Below are positions 32,263 through 42,787 of a stretch of DNA of 64,000 bases, piece by piece (position 1 is the first letter of the stretch; each line of letters opens with the position of its first letter). Both the position numbers and the translations under genes were made by a program. The notes beneath the pieces are model-generated. The model saw only the letters and a list, made by a program, of their open reading frames with translations. It searched no databases and had not been told where the DNA came from. The stretch covers positions 828,897-892,896 of the forward strand of contig VZQC01007114.1 in the NCBI GenBank assembly GCA_009823505.1. Reading direction: 5' to 3'. This DNA comes from Rhizomys pruinosus (Eukaryota; Chordata; Mammalia; Rodentia; Spalacidae).

Positions 32263-33010
32263 ATTATTGTTTTTGTGTTATGCTTTAGGCATTTGGTTTT
32301 GTTGTTTTGTTCTTGTTGTTGGTTGTGGGTTCTGGTGTGGAGTTTAGATGTTTGCTGAGCTGAAGGCTGATTTTGCTTATTTTTCCAGGTGTTTTGCTGA
32401 CTACTTAATTAGCATACAGGTGTGGATAGTTTAGGTCCCAAGGTCTCATCTCTAGCCCAAGACTGGATAGACCAGCACCCCTCACCTAGTCAACAAACAG
32501 CTCCCCCAATGGCTGGAGCTATGCGATACCCTAGCAGGCCTGAACCCCAGGCAGCAGAACCTGCACCCTGAGGGTCCCTGGTGCACCCGGCTTTGTGGGT
32601 TTGAAGGTCACCACACCCTCGCTGCTGTGCAGCTGAAATCCCCCTCACCAAAGTGGGGCAAGCTCGTCACCCACCCAGAAAATTGCAGTTAGAGAACCAC
32701 CACATGCCACCCGGGTCTGCCCACTGGACCTCCAGGGCCAGCTGCCAAGGTCTCCACCTGGGTCAACTGGGAGGGAGGCCCAGCCCAAGCCAGGGCTGTC
32801 TCTGCTGTCTCTCGATGCTGAACTGTAGTCATGAAATGGTCCATTTGCCCTCAGGATCACCATGGTGCCTCCCAGTACTCTTGGGGGCACATAAGTTCCC
32901 CTCCCCCAACTTTGTCTTAGCTGCCCACTGCCGGGGAGCCACCATCTTAGTTCCCAGAAACTGTTTTATAATGTTGTGGACCACAGAACTTCTCTCAGAG
33001 ACTTTTCTGG
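32263..33010 (-). promoter_or_regulatory. L1 5'UTR and promoter region
   Basis: Directly upstream of the ORF1 ATG. GC-rich relative to its surroundings, with T-rich text next to ORF1. Its far end reads, on the minus strand, 'ctaagatggtggctccccgg', like the usual start of mammalian L1 5' ends. Open frames of 124 and 81 codons here are incidental. Outer boundary approximate; no monomer array is visible. Confidence 0.75.
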
Positions 33011-33097
33011 GAGCCTTTAATTTATAGGTAACACCTACCAGGGGTGGAGGGAATTCAGCCTTAGGGCCAAATTGACACCAATCTCCAAAGCAGTTGA

Positions 33098-33401
33098 AAG
33101 TGTGTATGTGTGTGTGTGTTGGATCTATGGATTGGTCTGTGTATATGTGTTGTGTCTGTGTATTATGTTTTGTGTGTGCATATGCATGCTATATTTATGT
33201 ATTGTGTGCATTTTCTGTCTATACATATGTGTATTATATGTGTTTTGTGTGTGTGCTATATCTGTGTATATGTGTGTATTGTGTGCATTTTCTCTGTATA
33301 TGTGTTGTATCTGTGTATTGAGTGTGCTATATATGTACATGTGTTGCGTCTGTGCACGATGTGTTTTATGTGTATCTGTGCATTGTGTATCTGTATTGTG
33401 T

Positions 33402-33441
<40 letters not shown>

Positions 33442-33505
33442 TGTTATGTGGTTGTGTATTTGTGTATGTATTTATGTGTACAGTGTGTATATGTGTGTCT
33501 AATTT
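33098..33505. repeat. TG-rich low-complexity tract with (TA)n core
   Basis: About 400 bp of degenerate TGTG/TATG/TGTATC, with a pure (TA)n at about 33404-33439. It gives long Cys/Val/Tyr-rich spurious frames in all forward frames. Confidence 0.95.
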
Positions 33506-34369
33506 TTCTGTTATCTCCAAATTTAAATTTTTAAATACTCTGACATCTGTAAAATTACGACTGAAAAAAAGAGACTGCTGTAGAGAATTCTCCCCAAGAG
33601 AAGGGACTTAGGACAAGAAGACTCACACAAAAATGAGACTAGCTGTTTATAGACTAGAGTCTCTAATAAAGAGGTGAGTGTCAATATCATTTTAATTAAG
33701 CCATACCAGATACTCAGGGATACTTTGGGAGCACACTGACCACTCACTTTCAACTTCTCTTAATAACCACAAACATTTGATGACTGAAGTTGGTGGGAAG
33801 GAGAGAGAACTAATAAAACAAATTGATAGAGCTGGGAACTCTTGATGCATCACAGGTGTGACATAGACTTTCACAGACAAAACTTCTCAGATCTGTCTAA
33901 ATTCTTCTAAGTTTGCTACAAAAAATTAACCGGGCTAATAGCTGAGGTGAACCAGATGGTCCTAAGTGTAAAGAGAGATATATGGAACACAGATCAGCAC
34001 AATGGCTTTGAATTTTAATGGACATGGTGAAAATCACAGAAAGAAACTTCTAAGAACTGTGCCCCAAGAGACGTGGCAACTTGTCCCAAGACATAAACCC
34101 AATGAGACTGGGCCAGACAGTAAGATCTGTCTCAGACATGGAGCATTTGTGTGGCCATCTCATAAACCCAATGAGACAGGACAGACAGTAATATCTGCCT
34201 GAGAGATGGTTTCTGTGGTCATCTCATAAAGGGGAAATCATTTAATAAATTCATTCTTGACATTTTTAAATAATGGATTCTGCTTTCCAAAAGCTTGCAG
34301 TGAGACAAACAGAAATTCAGATATAAAATAATGAAGTTGACTCTCACATCATTAAAAAAAAATACCCCT
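33506..34369. other. Single-copy-like noncoding DNA
   Basis: No transposable element recognised. It contains the tandem duplication at 34092-34224. Confidence 0.5.
34092..34224. repeat. Two-copy tandem repeat, 69 and 64 bp
   Basis: Units begin 'cataaacccaatgagac' and end with 'gtggccatct' or 'gtggtcatct'. A third start, 'cataaa', follows at 34225. The second copy has a 5-bp net deletion and several substitutions. Confidence 0.93.
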
Positions 34370-34606
34370 AGGGGCCTGAGACATGGTTCAGTGGTTAAGA
34401 GCACTGACTGGTCTTGCAGAAAACCCAGGTTCAAATTTCAGCCAACACATTGTGGCTAACAGCCATCTCTAACCCCTGTTCCAGGGGATCTGATGCCCTC
34501 TTCTGACATCTGCAGACACTGCATGACATGGGTGCACTTACATGCAGGCAGGCAGGCAATAGACTCATACACACAAAATAAAAATAATAAATAAAATATT
34601 AAAAAA
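34370..34606 (+). mobile_element. B3-like SINE
   Basis: Sense: 'ggggcctgagacatggttca', 'gatctgatgccctcttctga', with a GGCA repeat near the 3' end and an A-rich tail. Confidence 0.92.
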
Positions 34607-35529
34607 TGATCACCAAATGTAGCAAAGAACAAAATATAAATAGTACAACCTGTAAGACTATTTGGAGAAAGTAGAAAGGTGAGCCTTCATGTTGTTGAGC
34701 TAAATGATAGATTCTTAGATAGGCTACAAACAGATAAATGAGAGTTCATTAAGATAAATCTATTAATTGTGCTGTAGATGCATGTGCAACTGTTCATGTA
34801 TGTATGTATGCATATATGCAGTAGGGTGCATGTGTGTGGGAAAATCCAGCTTAAATTGCAGGCTAGCTTCCAGCTAGCATGCTTCAGGGCACTGCATGGC
34901 CATGGCTGAGGGTCTGACCCCATCCCAAGAAAAAGCAAGCAACGTGGCCTAGGTGCATGATGCTGGGTGGGGCAACGGTTTGCATTGGTGCAGAGTTGGG
35001 GGACTTATAATTGGTCCTGGGAACTGACATCATTTAGTTTAAAAAAGCAGGCCGTAGCAAGGAATAAATTTAAATTTCATAATAACATCATCACGGAATT
35101 CCCAGCCGTTATTTTATATTAATTATTGCGTGCATACAGGATAAGGTAGGCCTGCATTTAGTTCTGGTGGCCAGTGGGTTGGAAAAAGATTCCCCTGTGG
35201 GCCACCAATCTGGGTAGTTGGTGTTGTGAGTGGACACTGACTGAAGGGAGGCCAACAGCCATCAGCCTGAAATTCCTGTCCAGGGCTCAGCAGTGTCTGG
35301 GCAGGTGAGAGGTCACGGCTAAGAGTGGAACACATGTCTTATGGGTCCAGGCTAAGGGTCTGAGTTGGAAGTACCATCCAGGCCAGACTACAGGAAGTAG
35401 CCAGCTGGCCCCTGGTCCAAGGGGTCAGCTCCCCACAGTGTCCACAATGCGGGCTCTGTGTTCCCATTCCCCTTAGCAGGGCTGCGTGGTCCCTGTTCAC
35501 CATAAAAAGAAAGCTTCCTACACATGTTT
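34607..35529. other. Single-copy-like noncoding DNA, moderately GC-rich
   Basis: No family recognised. 'tgcatatatgcagtagggtg' (34809) resembles 'tgcatatatgcaggagggca' (35531) at the tail of the next B4, so part of it may be an older SINE tail. Confidence 0.4.
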
Positions 35530-35836
35530 GTATGCATATATGCAGGAGGGCACAAGTGCACATGTGTGCAGGAAGCCAGAATTTGACTTTGAGTATCTTC
35601 TGCTATCACTTTTCACCTTGTTTTTTGACACCTGCTTTCTCACTGAGCCTGAAACTCACTCATTTGGTGAGACTAGGTGGACAGTAAGCAGAAGGTTCTC
35701 CTGTGTCTGCTTCCCAGCTCAGGGGTCATGGACATGCTTCCACACCAGCTTCTCAGTGCATGCTGTAGAGATCTGAATTCTGGTCCTCGGGCTTACAGAG
35801 CAAGCACTTTACTGACTGAGGCATCCCTCTTGCCCC
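35530..35836 (-). mobile_element. B4 SINE
   Basis: Antisense B4: tail unit, B1-like middle ('tctcactgagcctgaaactc', 'cctgtgtctgcttcccagct') and head ('gagcaagcactttactgact'). Confidence 0.85.
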
Positions 35837-35840
35837 TTAT

Positions 35841-35884
35841 CAAAAAACAAACAAACAAACGAACAAAAAACAACAAAAAAAAAC
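35841..35884. repeat. A-rich (CAAA)n tract
   Basis: CAAA/CAAAA units. Confidence 0.85.
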
Positions 35885-36005
35885 TTTACATATCCAAGGA
35901 CAATACAAAGACAGTGAAAGTACAGAACATACAATGGCCACAACAATTTCCAAAGTAGGAAGAAAAAAATTGAGGTGATTTTTTCCTCTAAAATATAATA
36001 AATCC

Positions 36006-36157
36006 CCGCTGGGTGTGGTGGCACATGCCTTTAATCCTAGCACTTGGGAGGCAGAGGAGGAGGATCTTTGTGAGTTCGAAGCCAGCCTGGTCTACAGAGT
36101 GAATTCCAGGACAGCTGGGGCTACAGGGACCCGGTCTCAAAAAAGACCAAAAAATTA
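36006..36157 (+). mobile_element. B1 SINE
   Basis: Full-length sense B1: 'gctgggtgtggtggcacat', 'gacagctggggctacaggga'. Confidence 0.96.
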
Positions 36158-36300
36158 AAATATTATATATATATATATATATATGATATAATATTAGAAA
36201 TATATATTATATATTAAGTATATCTAATATATATAGATATAATAGATATATAATATATATGATATATATATACGATTATATATAAATCTACGTCTAATCT
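36158..36300. repeat. AT-rich (TA)n/TATAA tract
   Basis: Begins as pure (TA)n at the B1 tail and becomes mixed TATAT/GATATA with many short self-complementary stretches. Confidence 0.95.
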
Positions 36301-36318
36301 CTCCTCTCCGATACTCTC

Positions 36319-36344
36319 ATTAGGGAATATATATATTCCCTAAT
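36319..36344. repeat. 26-bp perfect palindrome
   Basis: The left half reads 'attagggaatata' and the right half is its exact complement, with no spacer. It lies just after the AT-rich tract. Confidence 0.97.
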
Positions 36345-36454
36345 ATGGAATTGGACCCCCTTGGTGGGGAAGAATGAGATCCCGGAACAGTTATATTCAA
36401 ATAAGAACATTCAGCCCATGACGAGTCTGGCACCACACGGCAACAGGAAAGTTT

Positions 36455-36775
36455 GGTCTCTTCAGGACACTGTGTTGGGACAATTAGTTACCCATATGGA
36501 CAAAAAGTAAAAATAGATCCTGGTGACAGGATAAATTCCAGGTGGCTCAAAAACCTCAATGTGAAAAGCAAAACTTTGAAAAGGATACTGTCAAAAATAA
36601 GAATATTTTTATGACCTCAGATTGAGAAAGGATTTTATAAAGGAAAAGATTAACAAGTTTGGGATCACTGAAACCCCAAAAGGTACCATGAACAAAAAAT
36701 GACCCAGGGGAAAAGGGGAGATATTAGAAAAATTAGCCACCAAAACATAAACATTTAGGACTTAATCTTATCTCA
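36455..36775 (+). mobile_element. Ancient L1 ORF2 fragment
   Basis: Sense old-L1 text in order: 'gacaattagttacccatatg', 'ggataaattccaggtggctc', 'aacctcaatgtgaaaagcaa', 'tttatgacctcagattgaga'. No open frame. Confidence 0.8.
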
Positions 36776-36777
36776 GA

Positions 36778-36925
36778 GCAGTGGTGTGTGATTGTAATCC
36801 CAGCATTCAGGAGGCTGAGGCAGAAGGATCTCTGCCAGCTGAGGCCAGCCTGGGCTAAGTAGTGAATTCCAGGTTAGCCTAGCTTATAGAATAAGATTGT
36901 GTCTCAAAAGACAAAACAGCCAAAC
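36778..36925 (+). mobile_element. Old B1 SINE
   Basis: 'tgattgtaatcccagcattc' and 'gaggccagcctgggctaagt'. Diverged. Confidence 0.85.
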
Positions 36926-37184
36926 AACAATAGAAATCTTTAATGCTGTAACTCATGAATGACAATAGTTAAATGAACAAAGAAACATTTATCAGTGAGC
37001 ATTTTTTAAAATTATGAAAAAAATAACATCATCACAAAGGAACATCAAACACAGATTTTACAAAATCACTTTCATAGAACAGTGTTTTGGTTATTGAAAT
37101 ATTGGTGGGAAAAGCATAGTTTGGTGTGCCTGCAGTCAAGATTCAAAGGAATGTGAATCTTCATAATTTATATATCCAGGCCTT
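36926..37184. other. AT-rich unassigned DNA
   Basis: Possibly a continuation of the ancient L1. Not resolved. Confidence 0.4.
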
Positions 37185-37206
37185 ACCATAACTTACCCCC
37201 CCCCCT

Positions 37207-37376
37207 TTTTTTTCCTATCTGCCTGCCTCTGCCTCCCGAGTGTTGGGACCAAAGGCATGTGCCACCACACCCAGCCTAAGGTGATTCCTAGCCATCATGT
37301 GGGTGCTGGGAATCAAACCCTGGTCCTCTGGAAGAGCAGTCAGTGCCCCCAACTGCTGAGCCATCTCTCCAGTCCC
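37207..37376 (-). mobile_element. Second chimeric SINE: B3-like head fused to B1 5' part
   Basis: On the minus strand a B3-type head of about 99 nt (37376-37278; complement of 'tgctgagccatctctccagt') is followed directly by about 60 nt of B1 5' sequence (37277-37215) and an A-run (T8 on the plus strand), then a C-run. 'accataact' flanks the unit at 37185-37193 and 37377-37385. The order matches 18125-18326, but the junction lies farther into the B3 body. Confidence 0.75.
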
Positions 37377-37385
37377 ACCATAACT

Positions 37386-37599
37386 CGTCTTTAGAAATAA
37401 ATTCACAGTGTGTTCTGAATGAATGGAAGGCTCTGTTCCTTTAAGTCACACTCCCATACCTGAGGGTCCAGGCGTCATACAGGAGACACCTGAAGGATAT
37501 TGGCAATCGGCTTCCTAGGACTTGGACAGGCATTTAGTGTGCGCCTTCTCTGAGCTTACCTTACCTCTTCAGTGACTGTGTATACATTTATTTGTTTTG
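37386..37599. other. Unassigned noncoding DNA
   Basis: No recognisable element. Confidence 0.5.
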
Positions 37600-37768
37600 T
37601 ATTTGCATGTGTCTACACCACAGTGCATGCATGGGAGTCAAAGGTAAACCTGAAGGAGCCAAGTCTCTGTCACCGTTGGGTCTCTCCTTCCATCGCTTTG
37701 GTTCTGGAGATGGAACTCTGGTTGTCAGCCTTGGCTTTACCCCACAGAGCTGTCTCACTGGCTCTACA
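37600..37768 (-). mobile_element. Old B2/B3-superfamily SINE
   Basis: Antisense copy of the type at 291-412: 'gtctctccttccatcgcttt', 'ggttctggagatggaactct', 'cccacagagctgtctcactg'. Confidence 0.65.
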
Positions 37769-38967
37769 TTTTGGACTGTTGATAAACCACCTCCAAACAA
37801 AGTGGCTTATAATGGTCACCACTTTATCTGTGTCTTGGTTTCCTTGAGAGGCCAAGATGGCTGACAGACTGTGGACTGCTGAGGCTGTGGACTGCTAGGG
37901 CCATTCACCATGTGGCTTTATCCCTTCCCAATCTTGGCCTAAAATTGTAATATTCTGCTTACCAGAAAGGCAGAAGGTAGAGGTGCTGTTCAGAGGAATC
38001 TCAAAAGCAGTCCAGCGAGAATGGAGTAGAAGAAGTTAGCTGCACAGCCAATACTCTGGGGACTCCATAATGCATTTTGGAAGATTTACTTATTTTTCAC
38101 CAGAATAACAGAGGGAAGGAAGAGAAGTTGCCACACTTGCTTTTTTTTTGTGATTTTGGAAATTTTTTGGGATTAGGGATGACCTGAGAACCCATTTTCG
38201 TGAAGTCAAGAGGGCTTCCTTTATTTAATATTCTAGGTGGACTTTGGCTGGAAGTATTTAGCAGTGACTACTGGAATAATTTCTGAGAATGCTAAAAGGT
38301 ACTGGGTGTTAAAGAGGGGCTGGGAAAGAAAGGAGGCAAGCTGGAGCTCCTGGAAAACCTACACGGCTGCCGTTGGACAACTGAGGTGGTGAACTTCACT
38401 GTCTCCAAGTTCTATGTATAGTGTAAGAGAAAAGAAAATATAATCAGAGCCAGGAATCTAATTCAAATCAGAATCTCTGTACACTTGACACTCATAAGTT
38501 ATCCTAGTTGAGCTCTGTAGTGACGACACTAAATATTTATGGGAGACATCTTAAAATGAGAAAGAGCACTATTTTGGCTTCCTGTGAAAAAGAATTTTCT
38601 ACGATGTTATATCGTTTGTTCGTGCAATGGTCTCTCAAGCTTTAAGCCCATCCAAGCAAAGGCTGGCTCTCTAAACAACATAAACGGCAGAGTCGATGGT
38701 CTAATTTCGAGAACAGGCCAGCCAGGTAAGGAGCTCCCATTGAATAAAGCAGTTGAGTTGAAGCAGGTGAAGAAGCAAGAAGGTGGACATGGAAGAGTTT
38801 TCAGGGTCTCAGTGCTTCCAGTTGCAATATCTTTTCAGACGTCTAAGACGGAATGGCTGGATTCTTTTCAAGGAAAATATATTTTCAGCCTTAGCCTGAG
38901 GTCTTTATGTCCTCATAAGTGCCTTTGGCTATTTGTCTGCTTTTCTTCTGATTATGGGTCTATATTA
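37769..38967. other. Single-copy-like noncoding DNA with an unsupported 128-codon frame
   Basis: No repeats over 1.2 kb. A frame at 38584-38970 (+) encodes 128 residues with no domain I recognise. It contains a good splice-donor match, 'cag/gtaag', at 38723-38730. This is not enough to call an exon. Confidence 0.4.
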
Positions 38968-38978
38968 TGAAAAATTTA

Positions 38979-39130
38979 CCTGGGTGTGGTGGCGCACCCC
39001 TTTAATTCTAGAACTCGGGAGGCAGAGGTAGGTAGATCTTTGTGAGTTCAAGGCCAGCCTGGTCTACAGAGTGAGTTCCAGGACAGCTGGGGCTACAGGG
39101 AGACCCTGTCTTGAAAAGACACACAAAAAA
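38979..39130 (+). mobile_element. B1 SINE
   Basis: Full-length sense B1, flanked by 'atgaaaaattt' before and 'atgaaaattt' after (imperfect TSD). Confidence 0.95.
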
Positions 39131-39139
39131 ATGAAAATT

Positions 39140-40032
39140 TGTTATACAACAATATCCCATCTTGGTACCTGTTTATTCAAGTTTTTTTTTTCTTCTGCAA
39201 CTGTAAACGTCTCAATTTTCATATCTTTCCATTGCTTTTAATCAAGATATGAGAGTGATGGGATATGTAATAACAATACGTCATAATTTTGTTAAGGCTT
39301 AGAATTAGGGTTCATCCATACTATATTTCCTTTACTATATTTCACTTTAAAATACAAGGCCTGTGATGTCTGAAAACGTCCAGACCTGCTGTGGATTCTC
39401 TGAGACATTCCAGGTCATACTCTGCCACTTAGAAATGTTAGCTTTTGTTTGGTGGACAAAAAACTAAACTTAAGAATGCACTTGAGCTTCTTTTTCAAAA
39501 GTTGTTCTGTATGGAGATTAAAAGAAAGGAATGTAGGAAACATTGCAGTGAGCTCCCTCCTGCCCAGTCTTTCTCAGGTTCTTTGATACGGTATCCACAG
39601 TTCTCTATCAATGTGACAAATCGAAAGCAGTCCTGTTTGTCTCATGCTCTGTGGCTGCCCCCTTGCAGCCTAGCACTATGGGTTTAGCTCAAGAGCTTCA
39701 GGGTCTTGTGGTTTATTCTGCATACAAATATCTTTTTCTTAGTAGTTTATAAAACTGGATGTCACAGATACAGCTTCATGGGACATTGATAGCATGTTGG
39801 AAAACCCAAGGCAACAGCCTGGAATCAGTAAAGTATGCCTATGGCTTTACTATATTTGCACACAAGAATTTGAATACATTTAATTCAGATATTTGAATTT
39901 GTCCAGTATTTTGATATATTATATAGTTTATTTGTTGAGGGGACTCCTTAAGTTTTCTTATTTTCTTTGAAAGTTTTCATTCATGAAGAACTGTGCTATT
40001 ATGTGATTTGGTTGTTGTCCAAATGCTGAAAA
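39140..40032. other. Single-copy-like noncoding DNA
   Basis: No recognisable element. Confidence 0.5.
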
Positions 40033-40272
40033 AATATACATATTATAAAGATTATACACATATACATATATATGTAAATATATGCATAAAATATATGTAT
40101 TATACATATATACATGTACATATATTATACATATATACATGTATATGTATAATGTATAATGTACACATTACACATATATACATATACTTACATATATGTA
40201 TAAGATATATGTATTATACATTATACATATATATACATGTGCATGTATAATGTGCAATATATATGTATACAA
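40033..40272. repeat. AT-rich tract with internal higher-order repeat
   Basis: About 240 bp of TATACATATA/ATGTATAT. A segment starting 'atatatgtattatacatata' near 40091 recurs in modified form near 40205. Strongly self-complementary. Confidence 0.93.
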
Positions 40273-40547
40273 ACACACTTGGCATGATTTAATCAGTGGT
40301 CTTTGTCCAACTCCAAGGAAGAGCACTTGATAATTGCAAAGGTGTGCTTTCAGCTTGTGTGTGGCAATGCCACTCAATGCCAGTCTCTGGTCCCTGGTTA
40401 ATATCACTCCAGTGTGAGCCACACAGTGGCTTTTGCCGATCTGAAGTTAATGTTTATCAAGTACCCTTGTAAACTACAGATCCACAGTTTGAAAAATCAA
40501 GACCCAAGAAAATTTAAGGAGATGGAAACTATTTTAATAAGTTAGTC
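40273..40547. other. Unassigned noncoding DNA
   Basis: No recognisable element. Confidence 0.5.
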
Positions 40548-40622
40548 CAGAGCTGGAGACCGCAGCCAGGGCCTTGAATATAACAGCCAGTGTTTACCAC
40601 TGGGCTGCATCTCCAGTCTAAC
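40548..40622 (-). mobile_element. ID-like SINE (tRNA-Ala/BC1-related)
   Basis: The reverse complement reads 'gcccagtggtaaacactggc', then 'caaggccctggctgcggtct' and 'ccagctctgg', following the ID consensus. No A-tail is preserved. Confidence 0.7.
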
Positions 40623-40636
40623 ATACTTATATTTTT

Positions 40637-40785
40637 GTTGTTGGTTTTTTGAGACAGTGTCTCCCTGTTCCCTCACCTGACCTGGAACTTGCTATGTAGA
40701 CCAGACTGGTCTCAGTCTCCTGGAGATCTGCCTGCCTCTGACTCCAAGTACTGGGATTAAAGGCATGCACTACCAAACCTGGCTA
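40637..40785 (-). mobile_element. B1 SINE
   Basis: Antisense B1: 'tttgagacagtgtctccctg', 'gtactgggattaaaggcatg'. Confidence 0.93.
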
Positions 40786-40795
40786 TGCTTTTATT

Positions 40796-40891
40796 TTTTT
40801 TAAGAAAAGGTTTCTTGTAACCTCAAGGTGGCTTTGCACTGAGGATGACTGTGAAATCCTGATCTTTCTGCTCACACCTTCCCAGTTCTGG
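40796..40891 (-). mobile_element. Degraded B1 fragment
   Basis: 'gaaaaggtttcttgtaacct', 'cacaccttcccagttctggg'. It appears cut at the insertion point of the following B3-like SINE. Confidence 0.6.
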
Positions 40892-40908
40892 GAGATTCAG
40901 ATAGTTTT

Positions 40909-41148
40909 TTTTTTTTTATTATTTATTTCTGTATGTGTACGAATGTACTGTCTGCATGTAGGTCTGTGCACCCGTGTCGTGCAATGCCGCGGAGTTCAGA
41001 AGAGGGTCTCGGATTCCCCTGGAACTGGAGTTCTCCTGGAATTGGAGTTATAGACGGTTCTCAGCCGCCATGTGGGTGCTGGGGATCGAACCCGGGTCCT
41101 CTGCAAGAGCGGTCGGCGCTCTTAACCGCTAGGCCATCCCTCCAGCCC
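40909..41148 (-). mobile_element. Young B3-like SINE with 17-bp duplication and perfect TSD
   Basis: Antisense and CpG-rich. The duplication is at 41015-41048. A perfect 17-bp TSD, 'gagattcagatagtttt', lies at 40892-40908 and 41149-41165. Among the youngest insertions in the window. Confidence 0.98.
41083..41136 (-). promoter_or_regulatory. Internal RNA polymerase III promoter of the young SINE
   Basis: The complement of the B box, 'ggatcgaacc' (41083-41092), is intact. The A-box-like complement is 'ccgctaggcca' (41126-41136). Confidence 0.75.
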
Positions 41149-41165
41149 GAGATTCAGATAGTTTT

Positions 41166-42468
41166 AATGAAATGTCATGTCTCCTTGAATTATCTATTTA
41201 TTCCAAATTCATTCTTTCTGGTCTAGTGTATCAGTTCTTTTCCCTGTACAAAAGAATTACAATGTTTGTGTTGTAGAGGTGATACAGTATCTGGAAGAGG
41301 TGAAAAGTCGTATAGAATCCTTGTAAAGCTCCCCCTGCACCAGATTCCTTAGGAGGGGCAAAAAGCTTCCAGGAATAAAGAAATGTCACTGAGAGCCCCA
41401 TGCTCTGAGCCCATCGCCCAGTCGCTTTAGGCCCAGGTATCCTCCAGAGTTCCTTCTACAAATCTCTCTGGCAGTCTGCTCTTCAGAGCTGTGAAGAAGG
41501 CACATAAGGGCTGGGCATTGTCCCAGTCACTCCTTCTTTGTCATCTGCTGTTTGCTTCTCACCTAGTGGGTACTTCTATGCCTCAATTTCCCACATTTGA
41601 TGACAATATCTCTCACTGTAGTTCATCACACAAAAAGATAATGTTGCAAAAATTTAAATTTTCTCTTTGGTTAAATTCTTCCACGCATGGGGTAGCTGAC
41701 AACTCACATATGTACAGCCATACAGAAGCTCCTAATATTCGTGTATAAATCTAAAACCTAAAGTTTATTCTCCAGGATGGCAAGGCTTGAATACATTCCT
41801 GCCAGGTTTCCCAATCCCTCAATTTGTGGGAGTTGGTTTGGCAAAGCTGTCATTGGTAATGGGACCGTGATGCAGATGGGTCTTAGTGACTGTATGGGGG
41901 AGTGGGGGAGGGGAGATGCAGCCCTTCTTTGTTTTTTTAGGATGAAACAGAAAAATCTGCTCTCTCCTATGGAGGGGGGTGGGGAGTTGGTTCGAAACAA
42001 GGACTAAAATAAGGGCTCCCTGATCAGCTAGAAATTTCATTTCTCTTCCCACTTCACTAATATTTTTATACTTTGAAAAATGTAAGGATATTTTTGCACA
42101 GCGATGTTATCGACTTTGGAGGAATGGTAGTATTTTCCATCTTTAGTCAGGAGTAGATGAGTGGTGTTATCTATATCCTCCCTAACAAGTCATCTGCAGT
42201 TTTATTATAGGCATTTCAGGCACAAAAGCCAACAGTGAACTATCTTGTTCCATTCTTAAACAGAATGGAGACGATTGTCAGTGATGTGAGATACCCTCTT
42301 TATAGGGTGTAATCCAAAGGCTATGGAAGACAATACTTTGAGGATTATACTCCTTCTTTAATTGTCCATTTCTAATTAAAATTAGTGGCCATCATGGGAC
42401 ATGGATAAGAACAGGATTGTATCAATGTTACTTAAATGTGTTGATGTACAAATGTTTGATGATATCTG

Positions 42469-42469
<1 letters not shown>
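41166..42469. other. Single-copy-like noncoding DNA
   Basis: About 1.3 kb without recognisable repeats. G-rich near 41895-41985. Confidence 0.5.

Positions 42470-42502
<33 letters not shown>
42470..42502. repeat. (ATT)n microsatellite
   Basis: About 11 triplets at the tail of an antisense B4. Confidence 0.97.
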
Positions 42503-42787
42503 TATTTGCGTGTATATACATGTGTATGCACAGGTCTGTGCACATGAGTATGGAAGCCAGAGGTCAATGATACTGTCTTCTTCAATTGCTCTTCATCTTA
42601 TTTTTGATACAGTTTGGTCCCTCACTGACTTTGGAGACAGTTGCCTTGCCTCCTGCCCAGTACCCAGCACTATGGACATAGGCACAAGCCATAGCCCTGG
42701 GCTTTTTACATAGTCCCTGGGGATGTGAACTCTGTACCTCGTCTTTGCACAGCAGATACTTTACTGAGTATAAGGCGTCCTCACAGT
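42503..42787 (-). mobile_element. B4 SINE
   Basis: Antisense: 'ggaagccagaggtcaatgat', 'ggtccctcactgactttgga', 'gggctttttacatagtccct', 'gcacagcagatactttactg'. Diverged. Confidence 0.8.

Larger units (their letters stand above)
26955..33010 (-). mobile_element. Nearly complete L1 retrotransposon, antisense, inactive
   Basis: Reading from high to low coordinates: GC-rich 5'UTR (about 33010-32263), ORF1 (32262-30944), an 83-bp spacer, then ORF2 (from 30860). Homology fades near 26955 with no clear 3'UTR or A-tail, so the 3' end looks lost or unrecognised. Four later SINEs interrupt it (B3 at 27471-27728; B1 at 29124-29274, 31504-31658 and about 31937-32107). Internal stops and frameshifts leave it unable to make intact proteins. 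Confidence 0.95.

Noticed and set aside
32653..33027. 124-codon frame in GC-rich DNA
   Set aside because: Lies in the L1 5'UTR and has no recognisable domain.
33072..33611. 179-codon Cys/Val/Tyr-rich frame and overlapping frames
   Set aside because: Translation of the TG/TA low-complexity tract. Several overlapping frames show the same composition.
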